DNA of 64,000 nucleotides from Desulfitobacterium hafniense DCB-2 (GTDB lineage Bacteria > Bacillota > Desulfitobacteriia > Desulfitobacteriales > Desulfitobacteriaceae): positions 2,318,501-2,382,500 of the forward strand of contig NC_011830.1 in NCBI RefSeq assembly GCF_000021925.1, read 5' to 3'. Positions 16,405-25,636 of the stretch are shown piece after piece. The notes beneath the pieces are model-generated. The model saw only the letters and a program-made list of their open reading frames with translations, ran no database searches and was not told the DNA's origin. A program made the position numbers and the translations under genes. Positions within the stretch are counted from its first letter, which is position 1, and each line of letters opens with the position of its first letter.

Positions 16405-18119
16405 CGCTTTACTATAACTATTTAGGAAAATATAAAATCCCCTTTTTGATTGCGGTGCTCTGTGTGACTCTGGAAGCAGTCTGTGATTTGCTGGGACCTA
16501 CCCTGATGGCCCGCATTATCAATCAAGGAATCGAAAAGGGCTCCCTGGCCGAGGTCTATTACTGGGGGGCCTTGATGCTGGCGGTAACCCTGCTGGGGGC
16601 CTGTTTTGCTGTAACCAGAAGCAATCTGTCCAGCTATGTTTCCCAAAGGATGGGCGGGGATTTGCGGGCAGATTTATTTGGGAAAATCATCTCCTTTGCC
16701 GAGCAGAGCGGAGATAAAATCGACGGCGGGTCCCTGATCACCAGAATGACCAATGACACTTCCCAAATCGTTCAGTTCGTCAATGGGATGATGCGTATTT
16801 TCCTCAAGGCTCCCCTGACTGGTATCGGCAGTGTGATCCTGGCCAGCTGGCTGAATTTCCGGCTCAGCCTTATTATCTATGGGGTAGTGGCTGTGGTTTC
16901 CTTATTGATTTATGCCAGCATGAAGTTCAGCTATCCCCGCTTTTATCAATTGCAAAAGGCTGTGGACCGGGTCAATCTGAAGGTCCAGGAATATTTAATC
17001 GGGATCCGGCTGGTGAAAGCCTTTGGGACCTATGAGCAAGAGACGGAAAAATTTGCCGAAGCCAACCGGGAGCTCATGCAGAAGGGGATCTCCTCCCAGA
17101 TGGTGATTACCGTGATCTCTCCCTTTCTTACTCTGGTGGTGGGGACCGGAACTGCCGCGGTGATCTTTTTGGGCAGCCGCCTGTTTATGCTGGATTTGGC
17201 TGATCTTGGCGATATGATGGCCTTTACCATTTATATGGCCCAGATTTTGACCTCGTTGATTATGCTCACCACTGTTTTTACTACGTTCGTACGGACCAAG
17301 GCTTCAATGGAGCGGATCGGGGAAGTGCTGGACTGTGCCGAAGATTTTCCCCCCAGCGGGGCAGGGAGAAAGCTGCAGGGGAAGATCACCTTTGACAAGG
17401 TTACCTTTGCTTATCCTAACGGCAGCGGGGTCCCGGCCATCCGGGAACTTTCCTTCACCGTCAATCCCGGCGGGAGCCTGGCCATTATCGGTCCCACCGG
17501 CAGCGGCAAATCAACCATTGCCTGGCTGCTGCTGCGCTTTTATGATGCGGACAGGGGCAGGATCATGCTGGACGATTACCCTATCCAGGAGCTGGGCGCC
17601 GACGAAATCCGCCATAATATCGCTATCGTTCCCCAGAAGCCCCTGCTGTTTTCCGGAACGGTAGCGGAAAACCTCCGCTGGGGGGATAAACAGGCCTCCC
17701 CGGAGGAGCTCAGGCAGGCGGCGGAAAAGGCCCAGGCCGACTTTATCGGGCAGATGGCGGAGGGGTACGACAGCCTCCTGGGCAGCGAAGGGGTCAATCT
17801 GTCCGGAGGGCAGAAGCAGCGTCTTTCTCTGGCCCGGGCGATCCTGAAAAAAGCCCCGATCCTGATCCTGGACGATGCCACCAGTGCCCTGGATGCGGTG
17901 ACCGAAGCTAAGGTAAGGGAAAATCTTAAGCATAATGACTACCGGCAAACGCTGGTGATGATCACCCAGCGCTGCGGAACAGCCATGTCGGCGGATCAGA
18001 TTCTGGTCATGGAGAATGGCCGGCCAGCGGGCTTGGGGTCTCATGAGGAATTGATGAGGACCTGTGCTATTTATCAGGATATTTATCATACACAGCTGGA
18101 AAGCAGCAGGGAGGCTTAA
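16401..18119 (+). CDS. ABC exporter half-transporter with the degenerate ATP site (subunit 1)
   Basis: 572 residues: six membrane helices (1-300), then the ATPase domain. Walker A is GPTGSGKSTIAWLLLRFYDA, the signature is intact (NLSGGQKQRLSLARA), and Walker B is ILILDDATSALD with Asp where the catalytic Glu should be. The H-switch reads MITQRCG with Gln in place of His. These changes mark the degenerate partner of heterodimeric exporters such as TM287/288 or BmrCD. The start overlaps the preceding stop by ATGA, and the partner gene follows 3 bp after its stop. Confidence 0.92.
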   Translation: MTLYYNYLGKYKIPFLIAVLCVTLEAVCDLLGPTLMARIINQGIEKGSLAEVYYWGALMLAVTLLGACFAVTRSNLSSYVSQRMGGDLRADLFGKIISFAEQSGDKIDGGSLITRMTNDTSQIVQFVNGMMRIFLKAPLTGIGSVILASWLNFRLSLIIYGVVAVVSLLIYASMKFSYPRFYQLQKAVDRVNLKVQEYLIGIRLVKAFGTYEQETEKFAEANRELMQKGISSQMVITVISPFLTLVVGTGTAAVIFLGSRLFMLDLADLGDMMAFTIYMAQILTSLIMLTTVFTTFVRTKASMERIGEVLDCAEDFPPSGAGRKLQGKITFDKVTFAYPNGSGVPAIRELSFTVNPGGSLAIIGPTGSGKSTIAWLLLRFYDADRGRIMLDDYPIQELGADEIRHNIAIVPQKPLLFSGTVAENLRWGDKQASPEELRQAAEKAQADFIGQMAEGYDSLLGSEGVNLSGGQKQRLSLARAILKKAPILILDDATSALDAVTEAKVRENLKHNDYRQTLVMITQRCGTAMSADQILVMENGRPAGLGSHEELMRTCAIYQDIYHTQLESSREA

Positions 18120-18122
18120 GGT

Positions 18123-19985
18123 ATGGCAGGAGGATTTCGCACTCAGCAGCCCAAAGCCCCCGCTCTTGTCAACCGGCCGGGAGCCGGGAACCGCTTTGTT
18201 CCGGCTGCCAAACCCAAGAATACCAAAGGGACCCTGGGGCGGATTGTCAAAATCTATCTGCGCTGGGCCAAGAGCATTTTCGCCGTTATTTTGCTCACAG
18301 CCGCTTCCTCTCTGGTAGCGGTGGCGATTCCCTATTATGTGGGGCAAACCTTCAATACTTTTCATATTGCCGACCGGAGTGTGGATACGGCCAGGCTGGT
18401 TTCCCTGCTGCTGATTATTTTGAGCCTGTATCTCGGCAATCTGCTCCTCAATCTGCTCAACGGGACCATGACGCTGCGGATCTCCCAGAAGCTGGTCTAT
18501 ACTCTGCGCCAGGAGTTTTTTGCCAAAATGCAGAGGCTTCCACTAGGGTTTTATGATACCCGCTCCCATGGGGATACCATGAGCCGGATCACCAATGATA
18601 TGGATAATATCAGCTCCACCATCGCCCAGACCACCACCCAGCTCATCGCCAGCATCCTGACCCTTGCCGGTTCCCTGGCGGTCATGCTCAGTCTGAATGT
18701 GCCTCTGACCTTGGTGGTGCTGCTCTGTGTACCTTTGGTTTTCGTATTGACCAAAACCATCGCCACCCGCAGCCGGGCTTATTTTTTGGCTCAGCAGGGA
18801 AGCCTCGGGGCCCTGAACGGGGTCATCGAAGAAAATATTCTGGGTCTGAAAATGGTCAAAGCCTTCAACAGGCAGGAGGAGGTACTCCGCCAATTCCAGG
18901 AAATCAACCAGGGCTTGCGTGCAAGCAGCTATAAGGCCCAGGTTTGGTCCGGCTGCATGATGCCCCTGATGAATGTAATCAATAATCTGGTCTTTGCAGC
19001 TGTGGCCATCTGCGGGGGAATCCTGACCTTAAGCCAGGGGCTGGCGGTAGGAACGGTGGTCAGCTTTTTAACCTATTCCAAGCAATTTGCCCACCCTCTT
19101 AACTCCGTAGCCGGTATGTTTAATACCATCCAGTCGGCTCTGGCCGGGGCGGAGCGGGTTTTTGAAATTCTGGATTATGAGGAAGAGAGGGCAGATGAGG
19201 AGAATGCCCTGGAAATGGAACATCCTGCCGGTGCCGTAACCTTTGACGAGGTCAGCTTCTCTTATGACAAGACCCAGCCGATTCTTAAAGAGGTGAGTTT
19301 TCAGGTCAATCCAGGGGAGGTCGTTGCCCTGGTGGGAGAAACCGGTGCCGGGAAAACAACCATCGTCAATCTTTTAACCCGCTTTTATGATGCGGACAGC
19401 GGGGAGATCAGGATTGACGGGGTGCCGGTTACCCGGATCAAACGGGCCAGCCTGCGCCGCTGCTTCTCAGTTGTGCTGCAGGATACCAGCCTTTTCAGCG
19501 GCACGATCATGGACAATATTCGTTATGGGAAAGAGGACGCCACCGAGGAAGAGGTGATCAGGGCGGCGCAAATCGCCCATGCCCACGGCTTTATCACTAA
19601 GCTCCCCCAAGGTTATGGGACCCGGGTCTCCGCAGCTAATGATAATCTGAGCCAGGGGCAAAAGCAGCTGATCTCCATCGCCCGGGCGCTGCTCTGCGAC
19701 AGCCCGATTCTGATCCTGGATGAAGCCACCAGCAGCGTGGATACCAAGACGGAAAAAGATATCCAGAAAGCTCTGGTCAGCCTCATGCAGAACCGGACCA
19801 GCTTTCTGATTGCCCACCGTCTTTCCACGATCCGGGATGCGGACCGCATCATGGTGATCGGGGAGGGGCAGATCCTGGAATCCGGCAATCACCAGAGTCT
19901 GATGGAAAAGCAAGGCCGATATTATGAAATGGTCATGAGCCAGCTGGGCAGTCAAATGGCTAAATCCTTTTCATTAAAAGCATAG
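18123..19985 (+). CDS. ABC exporter half-transporter with the catalytic ATP site (subunit 2)
   Basis: 620 residues. An N-terminal extension of about 45 residues rich in Pro, Gly and basic residues precedes six helices. In the ATPase domain Walker A is GETGAGKTTIVNLL, Walker B is ILILDEATSSVD with the catalytic Glu, and the H-switch is FLIAHRLST. The signature is altered to NLSQGQKQ. The canonical site therefore uses this Walker motif with subunit 1's intact signature, the usual asymmetry of heterodimeric multidrug or lipid exporters. The 3' end overlaps the convergent ABC-2 permease gene by 34 bp. Confidence 0.92.
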   Translation: MAGGFRTQQPKAPALVNRPGAGNRFVPAAKPKNTKGTLGRIVKIYLRWAKSIFAVILLTAASSLVAVAIPYYVGQTFNTFHIADRSVDTARLVSLLLIILSLYLGNLLLNLLNGTMTLRISQKLVYTLRQEFFAKMQRLPLGFYDTRSHGDTMSRITNDMDNISSTIAQTTTQLIASILTLAGSLAVMLSLNVPLTLVVLLCVPLVFVLTKTIATRSRAYFLAQQGSLGALNGVIEENILGLKMVKAFNRQEEVLRQFQEINQGLRASSYKAQVWSGCMMPLMNVINNLVFAAVAICGGILTLSQGLAVGTVVSFLTYSKQFAHPLNSVAGMFNTIQSALAGAERVFEILDYEEERADEENALEMEHPAGAVTFDEVSFSYDKTQPILKEVSFQVNPGEVVALVGETGAGKTTIVNLLTRFYDADSGEIRIDGVPVTRIKRASLRRCFSVVLQDTSLFSGTIMDNIRYGKEDATEEEVIRAAQIAHAHGFITKLPQGYGTRVSAANDNLSQGQKQLISIARALLCDSPILILDEATSSVDTKTEKDIQKALVSLMQNRTSFLIAHRLSTIRDADRIMVIGEGQILESGNHQSLMEKQGRYYEMVMSQLGSQMAKSFSLKA

Positions 19986-20758
19986 ATCCCTAACTGCAGT
20001 AGAATGACAGAGCCAGCTGTCAGCCCGATGATCTTCCTGGCTGGATCGGAAGTTCCTTCAAGTACCTCCTGGGGCTGGTAACACTGAAAGAGAGACAGCC
20101 TGCGCAGCCAGGAATGCTGCTCACTGAGTCCTCCGGCCACATCCAGGGCGTAAAAGGTTAAGGTTGTTCCCGCCGCCAGAGTGAGATCCAGATCTTCCTG
20201 GGCGGTCAGGGCGGAAAAAAACAGGCTGTAAGCGCCAATCAATGAATAAAAGGCCAGGCTGAGCAGCCCAAAACGACAATAGCGCCAGCTGTCGATAGTA
20301 ATGCCAAAGCGGTAGGCTCCACCGCACAGTCCCAGCAGGGTGGCCAAAACCAGCAGGGCATTCCCGCTGAAAAGCACCAGAGCCTGAGTGAGCAGATAGT
20401 CACCCCGGGGAACCGGGGTGGAGAGGAGCAGGGCCAGAGAGCCGTCATCGGCCAATTTGGCCAGCAGCTCATTGGCTGTCTCCACATTGTATAAAGACAT
20501 CAGCATGGCCCAAATCCGCGCCAGGAATTGGGCGGAGATAAAGGCTTCAAAGGTATCCACCCGTGCCTCTTCAGCGACTCCGAATACGGTTTTTACAGCT
20601 GAGGGTATGGAGTCGGTGAGCTGCGTCACGGCCGAATTCTCAGCAATCACAGGGTAGACCCAGGTTAAAAGAGTTTCATAGAGGACGATGCCGGCAGCAA
20701 GTTTGGCTATTTTTTTGCGGTTTTGCTTGATCATGGCTCGGAATAAGGCCCGGTTCAA
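19952..20758 (-). CDS. ABC-2 type transporter permease
   Basis: 268 residues, TTG start overlapping the stop of the ATPase gene (TTGA). Membrane segments include AAGIVLYETLLTWVYPVIA, LLVLATLLGLCGGA and LLSLAFYSLIGAYSLFFSAL, and one near the end (ITAG/LTAGSVILLQLGIYAF). The protein follows the organisation of ABC-2 permeases of the YxlG/EcsB type that act with a separate ATPase. Its 3' end runs into the convergent exporter gene. Confidence 0.8.
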   Translation of the reverse strand: MNRALFRAMIKQNRKKIAKLAAGIVLYETLLTWVYPVIAENSAVTQLTDSIPSAVKTVFGVAEEARVDTFEAFISAQFLARIWAMLMSLYNVETANELLAKLADDGSLALLLSTPVPRGDYLLTQALVLFSGNALLVLATLLGLCGGAYRFGITIDSWRYCRFGLLSLAFYSLIGAYSLFFSALTAQEDLDLTLAAGTTLTFYALDVAGGLSEQHSWLRRLSLFQCYQPQEVLEGTSDPARKIIGLTAGSVILLQLGIYAFNEKDLAI

Positions 20759-21654
20759 GTGCTATCCCCCCTTAAGCTTGAGTGGTAATAGTGCATAAAC
20801 GCTTCTTCCAGCTCCAGGGAGCCTTGCTGAAAACGCCTGACCCGGATTTGGGCCAGGGTTTTCCATAGTAATTCCTGTTCACCGGTGACTTGGATCGTAA
20901 ATTTAAGATGATCCAAGGGGTAAAGGGTGAGGCCGCTTTGCCGGAGCAATTCGGCATCCTCTTCTCCGCTTACCTCAATGTCAAAGGTTTGGCGCTCCTT
21001 CTGCTTGAGCTGGGTTATATCCTGAATGGCCAGCAGTTCGCCATCCCGAATCATCCCCACCCGCTCACAGGTTCTTTCGATCTCGGCAAAATGGTGGGAA
21101 GACATGAAGATGGTTTTTTCTCGTTTCTTTTCTTCGAGAATCAATTCGATAAAGGTTTTCTGCATAAGAGGATCAAGCCCTGAGCTGGGTTCATCCAAGA
21201 TAAGAACAGGAGCGTCCAGCATTAATGCAGCAATGATGCCCAACTTCTGCTTCATGCCTTTGGACATTTTGCGAATCCTCTGCTTCGGATCGAGTTCGAG
21301 AGCGCGGAGCAGGTCTTTTTGTCTTTTTCTGATCGTTTGCTGTGTTCCATGCATGCCTTCGATAAGATCCAGAAATTCCTGGCCGGTAAACTGTTCCATA
21401 AAATGCAATTCTCCAGGCAGATAACCGGTGATTTCCTTTAACTCCGCCCGATCCCGCCAGCAATCCAGCCCCCAAATGCTGGCGCTGCCCAGGTCGGGTT
21501 TCATAAACCCCATCAGCAGGCGGATGGTGGTGGTTTTGCCGGCTCCGTTCGGTCCTAATAAGCCCAAAGCTGTCCCTGACTCGACCTGAAAGGAAAGGTT
21601 CTTAACCCCTCTTACTTCATGATAGGATTTCGTGAGTTCGCTGACTTCAAGCAA
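20755..21654 (-). CDS. ABC transporter ATPase (drug/ABC-2 family)
   Basis: About 299 residues from a TTG at 21654, chosen because GAGGTGG lies just upstream and LLEVSELTKSYHEVRGVKNL is the usual family start; an ATG at 21726 has no ribosome site. Walker A is GPNGAGKTTTIRLLMGFM, the signature region is RKMSKGMKQKLGIIAALM, Walker B is VLILDEPSSGLDPLMQ, and the H-switch is FMSSHHFAEIE. A C-terminal regulatory part of about 80 residues follows. It pairs with the ABC-2 permease and is divergent from a PadR gene that may control it. Confidence 0.92.
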   Translation of the reverse strand: MLEVSELTKSYHEVRGVKNLSFQVESGTALGLLGPNGAGKTTTIRLLMGFMKPDLGSASIWGLDCWRDRAELKEITGYLPGELHFMEQFTGQEFLDLIEGMHGTQQTIRKRQKDLLRALELDPKQRIRKMSKGMKQKLGIIAALMLDAPVLILDEPSSGLDPLMQKTFIELILEEKKREKTIFMSSHHFAEIERTCERVGMIRDGELLAIQDITQLKQKERQTFDIEVSGEEDAELLRQSGLTLYPLDHLKFTIQVTGEQELLWKTLAQIRVRRFQQGSLELEEAFMHYYHSSLRGDST

Positions 21655-21766
21655 GGCTGGCCACCTCTTTAAAAACCTTTTTCTTCCATAAACTATGCTC
21701 TTTACAGTTAATTCGTGATGGGTCATGTTTAGCCGGTTGTTCTGTCTGAGGCAGAAAAGAGAACGC

Positions 21767-21795
21767 TTGCCAAGCTCACTACTCTATGTTATTAT
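21767..21795 (+). promoter_or_regulatory. Promoter of the padR operon
   Basis: TTGCCA (21767-21772), a 17-bp spacer and TATTAT (21790-21795) are each one mismatch from the sigma-A consensus. Transcription would start near 21802, about 50 bases before the padR ribosome site. Confidence 0.55.
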
Positions 21796-21853
21796 ATAGC
21801 AGTAGTCAACATTATAGATTACCCATGTTGTTGAAGACCAGGGAGGTAGTATT

Positions 21854-22198
21854 CTGGATAACCTAAGCGAGATGCTCAAAGGCGTTTTGGATGGGATCGT
21901 GCTGGAGATTATCAGCCGCGGTGAAATATACGGGTATGAGATTGCCAGACAACTGCATGCCATGGGTTTTAAAGACCTTGCGGAGGCAACCGTGTATGCG
22001 CTGCTTTTACGGCTGGAGAAAAACAAGCTGGTTCACATCACCAGGAAGCCCTCGGAAATGGGTCCCCCCCGAAAATTTTATACGCTCAACGAGCGGGGGG
22101 TTGAAGAACTGGCAGCCTATTGGGCAAGATGGGATTTCTTAAGTGAGCGTATTCATATTTTAAGAAATAATGGGGGCAAGAGTAATGAGCTTCAGTAA
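21854..22198 (+). CDS. PadR-family transcriptional regulator, probable CTG start
   Basis: About 114 residues. MLKGVLDGIVLEIISRGEIY and GYEIARQLHAMGF form the PadR winged helix, ATVYALLLRLEKNKLV the recognition region, and RKFYTLNERGVEELA the wing. The only strong ribosome site (GGGAGG, 21841-21846) lies 25 bp before the first ATG (21872) but 7 bp before CTG at 21854. From that codon the protein reads xDNLSEMLKGVL, the usual PadR N-terminus. ATT at 21851 is the other possibility. It is divergent from the ABC-2 genes and overlaps the next gene, so it probably represses one or both. Confidence 0.8.
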   Translation: MDNLSEMLKGVLDGIVLEIISRGEIYGYEIARQLHAMGFKDLAEATVYALLLRLEKNKLVHITRKPSEMGPPRKFYTLNERGVEELAAYWARWDFLSERIHILRNNGGKSNELQ

Positions 22199-22766
22199 AG
22201 AGATCAGGGAAAAAATCCGCCGGTTTGCCGAAGAGCAATCCCAGCACTACCTGGAAGAAGCGGAGATGACTTATCTGGAGAAGCTGCGCCGTAAAACCGG
22301 TGAAACGAAAAGCAAGGTCACAGCCAAGCTGGCCAAGCTGAAGAACCGCTCGGGGACTGCTCTGGAAGCGCAAAACGATATGATTCTTTATATGAGCGAT
22401 TACATGAATGATTTGATTGCCGAAGGATACTCCGAGCAGGATGCGTTTAAGCAGGCCAAAGAGGAGCTCAGATTCCGCAGTGAAACGGCTAAGTCCAGCG
22501 ATTTGCAGGAGCGGTTTGCCGAATACTATGCCAATATGAATCCTGCCGATTATGAAGCCGTGGGTTTGTTTTACGCAGGCTTCCTGTTCTTTGGCATTGC
22601 CATCGGCGCTCTGACCGGGTTTATCAGCAGCGGCGGCCGGGAAATGTTCATGGCTGGCGGTTGGATTGATACCCTGATTGGAGCTGCCGTAGGCATAACC
22701 ATCGGCATCGGCTTGGGACTGATCAGCCATGCCATCATTGCTTTAAAGAAAAAGCTTCCGTCATAA
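22185..22766 (+). CDS. PadR-associated membrane protein with HAAS-like N-terminal domain
   Basis: About 193 residues. The soluble N-terminal part is charged and helical. It contains YMNDLIAEGYSEQDAFKQAK, which resembles the HAAS/permease-prefix helical domain found next to PadR regulators. Two hydrophobic segments follow (GLFYAGFLFFGIAIGALTGF and LIGAAVGITIGIGLGLISHA), then a KKKLPS tail. The gene starts inside padR (overlap 14 bp), so the two are co-translated. HAAS proteins are thought to sense membrane or transporter state; that is a family-level idea, not shown here. Confidence 0.65.
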   Translation: MSFSKEIREKIRRFAEEQSQHYLEEAEMTYLEKLRRKTGETKSKVTAKLAKLKNRSGTALEAQNDMILYMSDYMNDLIAEGYSEQDAFKQAKEELRFRSETAKSSDLQERFAEYYANMNPADYEAVGLFYAGFLFFGIAIGALTGFISSGGREMFMAGGWIDTLIGAAVGITIGIGLGLISHAIIALKKKLPS

Positions 22767-22857
22767 GGAAATCTTAAGGAATCCATAAGCTGGAATTCCT
22801 ATATGGCTCCTTGTTCTGTGCTTGAATAATATCAGCACAAAATAAGGAGTTGTTTTT

Positions 22858-23832
22858 ATGGCCCAAAGACCAAGGAGAAAAAAGCGGAAATCAAAACCCC
22901 CCATGCTGTTGTTACTTCTGCTCCTGGTTGTTATAGCCGTCTTGGGATATAAGTACCTCCCTGAATCTCAGCAGTTAGCAGAGAAAATCTCCGGGGATAG
23001 AACAGGGACAGTTTCCCAGCTGAAGCCGGAGACCCGGCCCACTTCCTTATCCGTCGGCAGACTGAACAGTTCTCAGGCTATTCTGGTCCGCTTAAAGGAT
23101 CAAAAGATTCTTATGGGAAAGGGCAGTGAAGAAAAAATCTATCCGGCTTCTTTGACCAAAATCATGACAGCCATTCTGGCTATAGAAAATCTGCCTAATC
23201 TCCAGGAGAAAATTCGACTTTCCCAAGCAACCTTTCAGGGATTGTACCAAGCCAATGCCAGCATGACAGGCTTTCAGCCGGAGGAGCAGGTCAGCGTCAT
23301 GGATCTGTTATACGGTGTTATGCTGCCCAGCGGTGCGGAAAGCTGTGTCGGGCTTGCGGAGAGAATTGCCGGCTCAGAGAGGAAATTTGCTCTCCTGATG
23401 AATCAAAAGGCGGCAGAGCTGGGCATGAATCATACCCATTTTGAAAATGCCACCGGACTTCATGCTGAAAACCATTATACAACCGTCAAGGATTTGGCGG
23501 TTCTGCTCAGTTATGCCCTGCAAAATGATCTGTTCCGGGAAGTTTTCACTGCATCCCGTCATTCCACCCCGCCTACCAATAAGCACCCCGGCGGCATAAC
23601 CTTTTACAGCACCATGTTCTCAGTACTGGGCAGCTCAAAGATTGCCGGAGGGGAAATTTTAGGGGGAAAGACCGGATATACCGATGAGGCGGGTTTATGC
23701 CTCGCCAGTCTCGCTCAAGTAGGCAAGGAGCAATACATTCTGATCACAGCCGGGGCCAAAGGGAATCATGATTCCGAGCAGTACAATGTTAGCGATGCCC
23801 TGGCCGTGTACAACAGCCTGGGCAAGGAATAG
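22858..23832 (+). CDS. D-alanyl-D-alanine carboxypeptidase (S11, PBP5/DacF-like)
   Basis: 324 residues. A very basic N-terminus (RPRRKKRKSKPP) is followed by one membrane helix at 17-32, then the serine peptidase fold. The SxxK motif is S98-L-T-K101 in IYPASLTKIMTA, the second motif region is LPSGAESCVGLAERI, and KTG is GGKTGYTDEAG. The enzyme trims the terminal D-alanine of peptidoglycan stem peptides outside the membrane. The second motif reads SGA, where SGN or SAN is usual, so the third residue of the triad is atypical. The C-terminal domain of DacA is absent, as in shorter Firmicute homologues. An AAGGAG site precedes the ATG. Confidence 0.88.
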   Translation: MAQRPRRKKRKSKPPMLLLLLLLVVIAVLGYKYLPESQQLAEKISGDRTGTVSQLKPETRPTSLSVGRLNSSQAILVRLKDQKILMGKGSEEKIYPASLTKIMTAILAIENLPNLQEKIRLSQATFQGLYQANASMTGFQPEEQVSVMDLLYGVMLPSGAESCVGLAERIAGSERKFALLMNQKAAELGMNHTHFENATGLHAENHYTTVKDLAVLLSYALQNDLFREVFTASRHSTPPTNKHPGGITFYSTMFSVLGSSKIAGGEILGGKTGYTDEAGLCLASLAQVGKEQYILITAGAKGNHDSEQYNVSDALAVYNSLGKE

Positions 23833-23836
23833 AATT

Positions 23837-23923
23837 CGGCCCTTTTTCAGGTAGGCGGTTCCCGATCTGGCTTTCTGGGAAAATTAAAAGATGCCAGATC
23901 GGAAGACAGTCTTAAAAAGGCCG
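23837..23923. repeat. Nested inverted repeat between two genes
   Basis: The inner arms CCGATCTGGC (23862-23871) and GCCAGATCGG (23893-23902) are perfect. The outer arms CGGCCCTTTTT (23837-23847) and AAAAAGGCCG (23914-23923) pair with one bulge. It may be a composite terminator for the carboxypeptidase gene or a small mobile hairpin (REP/MITE-like). Confidence 0.5.
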
Positions 23924-24002
23924 GTTATAGTTAGAGATGAGAGGGGAAGTATGGCATAATAAAAGTGAAAAACAAAATTCACCTCAGTAAAGGAGTGGTC
24001 CG

Positions 24003-24686
24003 ATGCAAACAGAAATCAAGAAGCAAATGCAGGAACTGGCGGAAGAAGAATACCGGGTGTTTTCCTCGGGCCTGCTTCCGAATATCGGCAATATCTTAGG
24101 GGTCCGTCTGCCCCTTTTGCGCAAAATGGCCAAGCAGATCACCAAGGCAGACTGGCGGGAATACTTAAAGACGGCCCGGGAGGATTCCTTTGAGGAGATC
24201 ATGCTCCAGGGCATGGTCATCGGTTGTGCTCAATGTTCGGCCCCAGAAAGGCTTGCTTATATCCAGGGATTTGTGCCGAAGATCGATAATTGGTCGGTGT
24301 GTGACAGCTTCTGCAACGGGCTGAATTTTACGAAAGAAAACAAGGAGCTGGTTTGGGAGTTTCTCCAGCCCTATCTGCGCTCGGAACGGGAATTTGAAAT
24401 ACGCTTTGGGGTGGTCATGCTGCTCACCTACTATAGTGACCAGGAGTATATCAAAGCCGTGCTGGAAGGATTGGACGGCATCCGGCACGAAGGATATTAT
24501 GTTAAAATGGCGGTGGCCTGGGCCATTTCCATCTGCTATATCAAGCTGCCGGAAGAGACCCTGCCTTATCTGCAGCATAACCATCTGGATGACTTCACCT
24601 ATAACAAAGCCCTGCAAAAGATCACGGAATCCTACCGGGTGGATCAGGAAACCAAAAAGCAGATTCGCCTGATGAAGCGCCGATGA
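24003..24686 (+). CDS. DNA alkylation repair protein (AlkD-like HEAT-repeat glycosylase)
   Basis: 227 residues, wholly helical, matching the AlkD family: LPNIGNILGVRLPLLRKMAK near the start, then WREYL, ESFEEIMLQGMVIGCA and IDNWSVCDSFCNGLNF. In the middle it has RFGVVMLLTYY and YYVKMAVAWAISICYIKLPE, and a basic tail. AlkD-type enzymes remove positively charged N3- or N7-alkyl purines without base flipping. The Trp and Asp of the NWSVCD segment match positions important for lesion contact. The gene overlaps the next by ATGA. Confidence 0.88.
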   Translation: MQTEIKKQMQELAEEEYRVFSSGLLPNIGNILGVRLPLLRKMAKQITKADWREYLKTAREDSFEEIMLQGMVIGCAQCSAPERLAYIQGFVPKIDNWSVCDSFCNGLNFTKENKELVWEFLQPYLRSEREFEIRFGVVMLLTYYSDQEYIKAVLEGLDGIRHEGYYVKMAVAWAISICYIKLPEETLPYLQHNHLDDFTYNKALQKITESYRVDQETKKQIRLMKRR

Positions 24687-25636
24687 TCATCAGTGCCAGC
24701 CGCCGTACGGATATCCCCGCCTTTTATTCCCAATGGCTGCTCAACCGCCTGCAGGAAGGGTATGTTCTGGTGCCCAATCCCAGGAATCCCTCCCGTTACA
24801 GCCGTGTGGAGCTAAACCCCCAGGTCGTGGATTGTCTCGTTTTCTGGACCAAGAATCCATCCCCCATGCTTCCCAGGTTGGCTGAGATCGTCGCTCTGGG
24901 CTACCCATTTTATTTTCAGTTCACCCTGACCCCTTATGATCGTGACCTGGAGCAGAATCTGCCGCCTAAGGAAACTTTACTGAACATCTTTCAGAAGCTG
25001 AGTGCTATGCTGGGGCCAGAACGGGTGGTATGGCGGTATGATCCTGTGATTCTGACCCCGGAGCTGGGCCTGGACCTTGAGTATCACCTGAGGCAATTTG
25101 AACGCATGGCGGCGGCTCTGGCAGGTTACACCCAGCGCTGCATTTTCAGCTTTTTGGATATGTATCCTAAGGTGGGCAGAGCCATGAGTCTGGCCTTAGC
25201 CCAGGAAGCAAAGGAAGCGGATGAAACAGCCATGGGCCGAATTGCCGAGGGCTTTTCCGCCATTGCCCGGAAGCATGATCTGGACCTCTTTACCTGCTGC
25301 GAGCCTGTGAAGTTGAGCCAATATGGAATTAAGCATGCTTCATGCATCGATCAAGGTATGATTGAAGAGATCCTTAAGTGTAAAATCCAGGTGAAAAAGG
25401 ACCCTAACCAGAGGCCCTCCTGTGGATGTATAGAAAGTGTAGAGATCGGCACCTATGACAGCTGCCCCCATGGCTGCCTTTACTGTTATGGGACATCTTC
25501 ACCTAAAACGGTTCGCAGCAATATAGCCCGCCATGATCCTAAGTCACCGGTTCTGATCGGCGCTCTTCCCCAGAACGCCATCATTACGGAACGGAAAATG
25601 TGCTCCAGGAAAGACGCCCAATTAACTTTGTTTTAA
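24683..25636 (+). CDS. DUF1848 family protein with C-terminal cysteine cluster
   Basis: 317 residues. The start MIISASRRTDIPAFYSQWLL and the block VDCLVFWTKNPSPMLPRL are diagnostic of DUF1848. Central parts contain YFQFTLTPYDRDLEQNLPPK and VVWRYDPVIL. The C-terminus carries CGCIESVEIGTYDSCPHGCL followed by YCYG, a set of cysteines that could bind an iron-sulfur cluster. The family is uncharacterised; the barrel-like pattern and cysteine set have led to comparison with radical-SAM photoproduct lyases, which is unproven. Coupling to an AlkD gene fits a role linked to DNA damage. Confidence 0.85.
   Translation: MIISASRRTDIPAFYSQWLLNRLQEGYVLVPNPRNPSRYSRVELNPQVVDCLVFWTKNPSPMLPRLAEIVALGYPFYFQFTLTPYDRDLEQNLPPKETLLNIFQKLSAMLGPERVVWRYDPVILTPELGLDLEYHLRQFERMAAALAGYTQRCIFSFLDMYPKVGRAMSLALAQEAKEADETAMGRIAEGFSAIARKHDLDLFTCCEPVKLSQYGIKHASCIDQGMIEEILKCKIQVKKDPNQRPSCGCIESVEIGTYDSCPHGCLYCYGTSSPKTVRSNIARHDPKSPVLIGALPQNAIITERKMCSRKDAQLTLF

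Noticed and set aside
22086..22730. 214-codon minus-strand frame opposite the PadR-associated gene
   Set aside because: Shadow frame; the plus strand has the PadR/HAAS features and ribosome sites.
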